This document shows positions 57,288 to 64,000 of a DNA stretch of 64,000 nt, piece after piece. Both the position numbers and the translations under genes were made by a program. Source of the DNA: Macrotrachela quadricornifera (taxonomy: Eukaryota > Rotifera > Eurotatoria > Philodinida > Philodinidae); NCBI GenBank assembly GCA_022393335.1, contig JAJEKB010020415.1, positions 1-64,000 of the forward strand, read 5' to 3'. The notes under the pieces were generated by a model that saw only the letters and a list, made by a program, of their open reading frames with translations, made no database searches and was not told the origin of the DNA. Each line of letters opens with the position of its first letter. Within the stretch, counting starts at the first letter, position 1.

Positions 57288-59027
57288 GGTAATTCATTCT
57301 TCGTTAGAAAAAGTATCCGTTAAAATTATGTCCATTTTGAAAAGAACAATTACACCTTTAAGTAACTGGTCTTATATAAATTGTAGAGCATGTCACGTTA
57401 CATCTTTTGATATATTCCCTTTTTTTTTTAATAAAATGTATTTAGTCATTAAAATACGACATGCAGAGTGCAGGCTTTCATAATAGGTCATCCATTATTC
57501 AATAATGGTATATTGTTTCTATTTATATTAAAATAAAATCAAGTAAATATCATATAAATGATTTTTATTTTTCCTTTATATTATATATTGAAGTCTGTTT
57601 GAACATAAAGAAAAGAGAACAACTAGAGGCAAGTTAAATAATATTTCGTAATTTAATAAAAGTAATATCTATAGAATTTAGATAGGTCATTTTTGTTCTT
57701 TTAAATTGCTCAAAACATATTAAAGATAATTGAAATATGTTCGTACAACAATATTGACAATGAATAATTTTTCAAATAACCTTCTTCTGTTTTTATTTAA
57801 GTCGATAATTTATATTAAATTACTAAACTACAAGCTGTTAATACGAAGTATATCCCTCGCGGCAAATATTATACACGCTTCATCGTTCTTTCGATTTATT
57901 TTCATTTGATATGACATTGAATAACAAACACAGAATGAAACCTATTAATGCTTCTACCATATTCGTTTATTTCAAAAAAAACATACAAAAAAATAAAATG
58001 CACAGAAATAATTTTAAAAGATTTAAGGATTTTATAAGTGTCATTTTAATGAATCATTTGTGACGCATTTTTTTTTCTTTTATATTAAAAAAAAAGAGTT
58101 TCATTTATATTTATTTTATTTTAAACTTTAATGAATATAATTCAAAATATGAAAAATATATTTGATAATATTTAACAATTATTCCTCATATACGATGTCT
58201 AAATTTGATTCCTGAAGATCTTTCCAAGTCCATCACCTAGAATTTTTTTAAAGAGGGACGGAGAATATCATGGCGAAAAGCATTCTTTACAAGCACAAAA
58301 ATTTTACTTCGTATACATTCCTCCAGAAAATTTGTATCTGAAGGAAAGGAGGTCCTGAATCTTTCACTGATGAGTATTCGATTATATATATTTTACAAAT
58401 ACATTATTACTTGATTTCTTAAAAAAATAAAAAAATAGATTTTTTCTCCTGTGACTATTATTTACAATAAAGAACTAATATGGAAGACATTCTTTTTTAT
58501 TTTGAGTTATTTTATTTAAAGAAAAAAGAACATGGTGACCTAGATATACTCTTTCTCTCTCTTATCGTCAATCATAGTGATTGGCAATTGCAGTTTATAT
58601 TTTTTTTTATTCTACTGTTTTCTTTTCTTCTACTTCTTATATAAGCATTTGATTATAACCAATTTTAATAAAAAGACCAGTAAGAAAATAAAACCTTGAG
58701 ATATAAAATAAATTGCACAGTTGATTTACCAATCTAGGGTCTGTTTGTTTTATTTCTATTATATTTATGCATAGAATTATATTATTCACTTTTTCTTTTC
58801 ATATTTTGACATGATCAAATATTGAGACACTATAGCAACTACCATTTACTTTTTCTTTACTTTTATTCCACTATAAATACCATGGATTTTTATGTTATGA
58901 ATATAAACGATAATAACTCGTAGAAAATGTTACAAATTGTCGAATCACAATATACTATACATTTATTATTTGTTCATTTTTCAGATATTTTCTTTCTTGA
59001 TAAATTAATATTTCTATTATCAAAATC
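57288..59027. other. Gene-free spacer and upstream region of the calcium-sensor gene
   Basis: No supported gene in this AT-rich stretch. A short frame at 57277-57483 has no recognised domain. Promoter elements could not be assigned. Confidence 0.35.
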
Positions 59028-59993
59028 ATGGGTAACGAACAATCAGTTAGACGAACAGGACTTCGTGATCAAGGTTTGTTATTCTATTTATTTATTATGA
59101 TTAATATAAAAAAAAACCTTTTTTATTGTTAGAACTTGCTGTTCTCAAAGCTAATACTGGTGCTAGTGAATCAAGTAAATAACCTTAAAATATAATGATA
59201 AATGATTTTAAAATTTTCTTTATTTTTTTTTATAGAATTGAAAGAATTTTATGAAGTAGGCAATATAACATATTAAAAACAGTTTTTTTTTATTCATATA
59301 TTATTTAATTCTGTTTAGGAATTTCAAAGAGAATGTCCATCAGGCAGAATGAATAAAAGTCAATTTGGTAGATTTTATCAAGCATTGACAGGAGGCGAAG
59401 ATCGAAGTGGTCAGTTTGCCGGGTATATCATTGTCTTTTATCATATATCATTGTAATTGTTTATGTTATTCTAGTAATGCATTTAATGTATTCGATAAAA
59501 ATGGTGATGGTACAGTTGATTTTACTGAATTTGTATTAGCTTTGACTACCATAAAAAGTAATCAAGGTCAAGCTAATAGTAAGCAAGTTCAAGAGGATAA
59601 TCTTGATCTTGCATTTGAATTGTAAGTTTTATTTCAATCTTGTAGATATAATAAATATACTTAAATATTTAGTTTCCTCACTTTTAATGTTGTATGTTCG
59701 AGATTATTCAATTATTTTTATTTTTAGTATGGATACATCAGGTGATGGACGTGTTAGTTATAATGAAGTAGTTAAATTCGTACAAGGAGCAGTAAGATTT
59801 TCTTTTTTCATTTTCTTATTATAATGTTAGATGATAATTATAATGTTGTTTATTTTTTAAGAGCCGAATACATGGTACAAGAGACTACGATAGTTTAGAT
59901 CCAAGATCAGTTGCTTCAGTAATGTTCAGTGCATGTGGTCTTCGTACAGATGAAACAATATCTAGACGACAATTTGTTGACGCGTATTTATGA
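59028..59993 (+). CDS. Neuronal calcium sensor-like EF-hand protein, N-myristoylated
   Basis: Seven exons: 59028-59073, 59133-59174, 59236-59255, 59319-59422, 59475-59621, 59728-59791 and 59862-59993, all GT..AG, introns 52-106 bp, 184 residues. MGNEQSVRR is a good N-myristoylation signal (Gly2, Ser6). The layout is that of the NCS family (frequenin, visinin, hippocalcin): a degenerate first EF-hand containing the family CP (ECPSGRMNKSQF), a canonical loop DKNGDGTVDFTE at 78-89, a second canonical loop DTSGDGRVSYNE at 122-133, and a degenerate fourth hand near DETISRRQF. Such proteins bind Ca2+ and move between cytosol and membranes through a calcium-myristoyl switch. Only two of four loops look able to bind calcium. 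The 20-bp third exon is unusually small but keeps the frame. It is diverged from the vertebrate subfamilies, so I give no symbol. Confidence 0.9.
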
Positions 59994-60599
59994 ATATTTA
60001 TCTATGTCTCTTATTAATGAGTTTATTTTAGATGCAACAACAATAGTGATGTTAAACGCATGCTTGGACTCTAATCAGGTCAATTTACAAAACGAAAAAG
60101 AATTTTTTTTTCTTCTAATATTACACATAAATTATATGAATGGATTATTATAATATTCTACTTTTTTTTTCAATAAATCATTTTTAGTATTCAGTTTAAA
60201 AGAATAAATTCATTAGTTTTATTTATTATCTATCTTTATATAGATTTCGTCTTATTTATGGCATAGAAATAAATGAGAAAATTCTTACTCTTTGAATAAT
60301 AACTATTTTAAAAATAATTTTTGTATTAAGCATATTTAATTGCTTCGCATTTTATTCAAGGTTAATATAATCAATATCTGAATTTATTTTTTTTATGGTT
60401 CTATAATATGACACGAAGAATAATAGACATGAAATTTATTTATGTAAGGAAAAAAGTCATTCATAATAGAATCCTATAATTATATTTCTTTATGGGTATC
60501 AATTTGAGAATAATTTTAATGACAATTACAGCAGCTTTAAATTTCATTTTTCAGATTTAAAAAAACTTGATTACTTAATATTTAATTAACATTTATTTA
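59994..60599. other. Gene-free spacer
   Basis: No supported gene; likely contains the 3' untranslated region of the calcium sensor (several AATAAA-like signals, e.g. CAATAAATC at 60171). Confidence 0.35.
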
Positions 60600-61124
60600 T
60601 TTCAATTTATTAATGAATGTCGACGTTTCGGTACATAACGTACCATTGTCAAGACAGTACGAAGGAAGAACAAGAGATAAGAAAGAAAAATAGTGAATAC
60701 AATTGTATATGGAAAGGAGAGTTATATTTAGACTGGGCTTATGTTTTAAGATAAATAATGATTCACGTACTTTTAATCTATAGTCTAATTGATCTTCGAT
60801 AAGATGTTCCCAATTTGTCCAATCAATCTTATGTTTAGTAATTATCTCATGTTGTTTTCTAGCTGATTTTAATTGTTTGGCATTGATTAGATCATTGTTA
60901 TCATTCAAGGTGTTAGAAGAATTATTACTTAGAGTTTCTATTATAGAATTAACCAGATTAGATGCATTATTTGATTTAATTGGTGGTGCTGTTTCAGTAT
61001 GTTTTATGTCTATTTGAAGATCTTCTTCAATGTATGAGTTAGAGAAATATTTCATATTCTTCTTTCTCAATCGGTTAGACCTTCTTAAGTTGATCGATGT
61101 GAAGATAGCACGAAATCCAATCAA
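60600..61124 (-). pseudogene. C-terminal fragment of a GIY-YIG / Penelope-like element
   Basis: The minus-strand frame has no ATG start. Its middle part, KQHEIITKHKIDWTNWEHLI followed by RLKVRESLFILKHKPSLN, fits the C-terminal pattern of GIY-YIG endonuclease domains in Penelope-like elements (H...-H-x-I-D-W, then K-R-x-x-E-S/A-L-x-I...P-x-L-N). The last part, CLDNGTLCTETSTFI, corresponds to DNA ending in ACCGAAACGTCGAC, a sequence I recall at the 3' ends of such elements. The reverse transcriptase part is missing upstream, so this is a truncated remnant. Confidence 0.6.
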
Positions 61125-61290
61125 AATTCAGCATAAACCGACCAATTGAAATATCAACCACAAAATACCACCACAAATCCAGAAAATACCCAGCAAAAAT
61201 CCTTAGTTACTATGCAACTTCCCACCATAAACATAAAACAAATGTCGTGGCAGCCTTAAAACCCCATCCACCTCTCAAATACCAGCAGTC
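61125..61290. other. Short spacer
   Basis: A-rich sequence (AATACCACCACAAATCC, CATAAACATAAAAC) between the Penelope-like fragment and the 177-bp tandem repeat; no gene. Confidence 0.3.
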
Positions 61291-61805
61291 GATTCAGAAT
61301 TTAATTCTCTACCAAATGATACGGCCCTTCTCTTTAGGCCATATTTCATAAGGTAAAAATTCTCTCTCGAATTGTGCATCATAGATATAAATAGATATTT
61401 TTATAAAGAAAACAATTTTTTTTGCTCGAATCAAAATATGGCCGAGCATTTCAAATGTCATCATTAGATTCAAAATTTAATTCTTTATCGAATGGTACAG
61501 TCATTCTCTCCCGGCCATATTTTAAAAGAATAAAACTCTCTCTTAAATTGTGCATCATATGTAAAAATGCATACCTTATCAAGAAAAAAGCATTTTTCTT
61601 CCTGTGATCAAAACATGGCCGGGCATTTCAAATATCTTTCTGAGATTCAAAATTAAATTCTCTATTGAATGGTACAATCCTTCTCTCCCGGTCATATTTT
61701 AAAAGAATAAAATATTCTCTTAAATTGCGCATGACAAAAAATGCACCTCTTTTGAAGAAAAAAAAACGCAAATTTTTTTGTTCGAATCAAAATATGGCCA
61801 GTGAC
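61291..61805 (+). repeat. Tandem repeat, ~177-bp unit, three copies
   Basis: Units start at 61291, 61467 and 61644, with GATTCARAATTWAATTCTYTA, AATGGTACA.TC.TTCTCTCCCGG, CATATTTTAAAAGAATAAAA and TCAAAATATGGCC. Copies are diverged by substitutions and small indels. The two open frames over it (61422-61607 and 61665-61895) are in equivalent positions of successive units and come from the repeat, not from a gene. Confidence 0.85.
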
Positions 61806-62324
61806 TCTTTATTTCTCTTTTACCATAGCATGTATAACACAGACTATGTAGTAGAAACGAACAGCTCAATATTCTCTTTCATATCGTCAGACTGATATTA
61901 TTTCATAATTCGTCTTTTCGAATACACGGTATGGGATTGACGTACCAATATATTTCTTTTCTATTCGTTTTAACAAAGTAAAATGTTATAGTCTTATAAA
62001 TCGTTCAATAATAGAACATATATAGTTGAATACATTTTTTATAAGAGTATCAAATGCATTTCATTTTGATGGTTTTAGATCAGCAAATTTTCGTGCTAAT
62101 ATTCGGTTTCTAAGAGCAGCCATGTCCATATTTCTGTACTCTATAATGATGTTTTTGATATTCCAATTTTCTTGGTTTTCAACCACTGAAATATTTCTTT
62201 TTTTTGTGCTAACACGTCATTTCGTGCTATCTTCACATCGATCATTTAATAACTATCCAGTTTTTTCTATCAACTGTATACTAATTAATATTAATTATTT
62301 TATTACATTTATATTATTTACGAG
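61806..62324. other. Spacer, possible extension of the zinc-finger fragment
   Basis: The plus-strand 136-codon frame (62026-62436) is antisense to the FLYWCH fragment and highly hydrophobic; I take it as a shadow. On the minus strand, 62075-62125 reads MDMAALRNRILARKFADLK in one frame, which might be a further piece of the same broken gene, but this is weak. Confidence 0.3.
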
Positions 62325-62542
62325 TTACAAGGAAACAGGTAATTTAACAGTATTAACACATTTGCCACATTTAATTGCAAGATCAGTTCCAGACAAAGTA
62401 CCATTTTCATATATTTTATACTATTACAACTTCTAATTCGACAACGCCATTCATCAGTTGATTTATTTGAACATTTTTTTGTATATTGATAATTGTTAAA
62501 ATTAAGAATTTTGCCACAACGTTTCGTTTCTGTATAGTACAT
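62325..62542 (-). pseudogene. FLYWCH-type zinc finger fragment, frameshifted
   Basis: The minus-strand frame opens with ATG at 62542 and encodes LNFNNYQYTKKCSNKSTDEW followed by RCRIRSCNS, the FLYWCH pattern of an aromatic-rich strand, then W-x-C and a second Cys. After IKY the frame continues sensibly only after a shift (ENGTLSGTDLAIKCGKC, ending VKLPVSL and a stop at 62325), and the expected H-x-H pair is not seen. FLYWCH fingers occur in DNA-binding proteins and in MULE-type transposases. This is probably a decayed copy. Confidence 0.55.
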
Positions 62543-62587
62543 TATTATTACATAAATTTTGTTGTATTAAATGATGTCATGAAGGCA

Positions 62588-62809
62588 CACAGTGGGCAAT
62601 TAGATGGACATCATTTTTTTTGTTTGCAATTCAATTTTATAAGTACCATGGCGTCGGGAAACTCCGATCAATATCTCACTTGATAGAACTTTTTATGCCC
62701 TACAACACCTGCTATTTACTGGCTTTTTTGAAAATATTTGCTCAATGAATTTATTCAAAAACTCTTACAATCTTCATGTCCGGCTGCTATGGGAAAGTTG
62801 CCCACTGTG
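62588..62809. mobile_element. 220-bp element with CACAGTGGGCAA terminal inverted repeats
   Basis: CACAGTGGGCAA at 62588 and the inverted TTGCCCACTGTG ending at 62809 match exactly over 12 bp. AGGCACA occurs on both sides but overlaps the termini differently (62583-62589 and 62810-62816), so the target duplication length (about 7-8 bp) is ambiguous. The CAGTG start fits hAT-type MITEs. The interior includes a short GC-richer patch (GGCGTCGGGAAACTCC). No coding capacity. Confidence 0.65.
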
Positions 62810-64000
62810 AGGCACATGATAGTTCAATTTATAGCCTATGAAACAATGTAACGATCAAACCATCAGACGCTTGCTATTGTTTCATTCATAAGTGCTAAGT
62901 AGGAAATTTCCGTGTCTTTTTTCATGTGTATTTCCACAACTAACTATCCTATATATAGCAGTTTATTTCTTGTAATAAATTAATTGCTTTTTGATCCAGA
63001 TTTAGAAAAACGAACTAGTCCATACTGAAACGCAACAACATATTAATATGCCATGTGTCAATTTCTTGCATTATCTTAGTTAATTATCGTACTATTAATT
63101 AGTATATAGTTGATAGAAAAAAATTGATCGTTATAGAATGATAGAAAATAAATGGGACGAAACGATAGGATACCGAATAATTTCTTTTAAACTATCAAAT
63201 ATATTTTCAAAATCATCATCAGACATAAAAACATAAAATGATTTGATTGAGATAGATATCGAATAGTTCATTATTGACATTTATCACAACTAATTAGGAT
63301 TGTTTCTTGTCATTTTTCCTAAGTATTATTCTTACTTTCAGGCGAATTGTCATTGGTTCAGATAAATAAATAAGATATTGTTGAGAAAATACTTCATATC
63401 CATTTTATTATCTTGTTTTTTGATATTATTTAGTTGATTTTCATTTATTTTATTATGAAATTGTTGAATATCAATAAAATGATATTCAACTGATGATGGT
63501 TCATCTTTTACTTATTGAACTAATATGAAAAAAAAGAGACATATTGAATTTTCTTTTTCAACATTGTCAATGAGTTAAGACTAAAATTAGTTTAATAAAT
63601 GAATCAGTTAGATTTATTTCTATGATGCGCAAATTCGATCAATGTGTCTTCCACAATGGATCTAACAAATCGTTGATTTGCTCAACTGTGTAAAACCTGG
63701 TGACAATTATATAGAGAAATATTTACTTGTGTAAAATTATAATAAAAACATAAATTAATTCTTTACTTAATACAAAAGTAAAGAAAACACAAAATAAAAT
63801 GTTTTTTTTTTGAGATTTGCGAATAACTAATAAAATGGGAATATCGATGAAAACTCTTGCTTATAATAAATCGCAACACTAACAAACGCAGATTTTCAGA
63901 TGAAATTTTGTTGTTTAGAAATTTTGATTTTGATTTTATGAAAAGATCGTTAGTTTCAATCAGAGCTACTAATGAACTAGGCCAAACCCAGTCCGCTCAT
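62810..64000. other. Gene-free right edge
   Basis: No supported gene. The sequence is AT-rich with A/T homopolymer runs, and the window ends within it. Confidence 0.35.

Noticed and set aside
61422..61895. Two similar short proteins in a row
   Set aside because: They are equivalent frames of successive 177-bp repeat units, not duplicated genes.
62026..62436. 136-codon plus-strand hydrophobic frame
   Set aside because: It overlaps antisense to the FLYWCH fragment; the membrane-like appearance follows from T-rich sequence.

Overview
This is an AT-rich animal genomic window with few genes. I read it as a bdelloid rotifer (a Rotaria- or Adineta-like genome). The reasons are an arginine-type ADP-ribosyltransferase with a TPR tail and the N-terminal domain I associate with bdelloid copies, a bdelloid-style F-box exon, very short introns (mostly 49-75 bp) with GT..AG ends, a compact gene at the right end, an intronless bacterial-looking gene, and many diverse but degraded mobile elements. 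The assignment rests on gene content and style and was not tested by a database search.

Layout. Bases 1-14,400 hold no convincing protein gene. They are layered repeats: two diverged copies of a ~330-bp repeat (64-384, 6534-6907), an inverted-repeat element (421-2860) carrying a 110-bp tandem array split by a hAT-like element (807-2336), a three-unit repeat ending in TTCTTTATATATA (4034-5370), a 600-bp inverted-repeat element (5477-6078), a zone rich in CAGGATCCTG-like words (6908-8620), and a ~970-bp foldback element (12560-13530). From 14.4 to 15.4 kb on the minus strand is an unrecognised gene whose protein is internally duplicated. Bases 16.7-29 kb are again mobile: a foldback element with a GC-rich core (16694-17039), two hAT-like elements with perfect 8-bp target duplications (17562-19031, 20646-22240), the second nested in a larger element (20155-23455) that also holds a ~1-kb foldback, a palindromic TA-flanked element inside another TA-flanked element (26154-26718), and a third ~1-kb foldback (27830-28880).

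The right half holds most genes: the ADP-ribosyltransferase (29345-30908, minus), a CDC123/D123-family ATP-grasp protein with a long N-terminal extension (38753-40071), a secreted Hint-domain (Hedgehog-type autoprocessing) protein (41813-42785), a RidA-family protein with an apparent signal peptide (46024-46599), an orphan F-box exon (48581-48733, minus), an endonuclease/exonuclease/phosphatase-family protein of bacterial type (50312-51124), and a seven-exon neuronal-calcium-sensor-like EF-hand protein (59028-59993). Between them lie a mariner relic (~52590-53130), a 5'-truncated Jockey-like non-LTR retrotransposon with a 14-bp target duplication and poly(A) (54446-57272, minus), a GIY-YIG/Penelope-like C-terminal fragment (60600-61124, minus), a 177-bp tandem repeat, a frameshifted FLYWCH zinc-finger fragment and a 220-bp inverted-repeat element.

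The genes do not form an operon or an obvious pathway; they look like independent single genes. The most distinctive content is the nested transposon structure and several lineage-specific gene forms: the Hint protein with a tiny N-terminal cargo, the extended CDC123 homologue, the secreted-looking RidA, and an ADP-ribosyltransferase whose last exon may come from a repeat. I found no CRISPR array, rRNA, confident tRNA or telomeric array.
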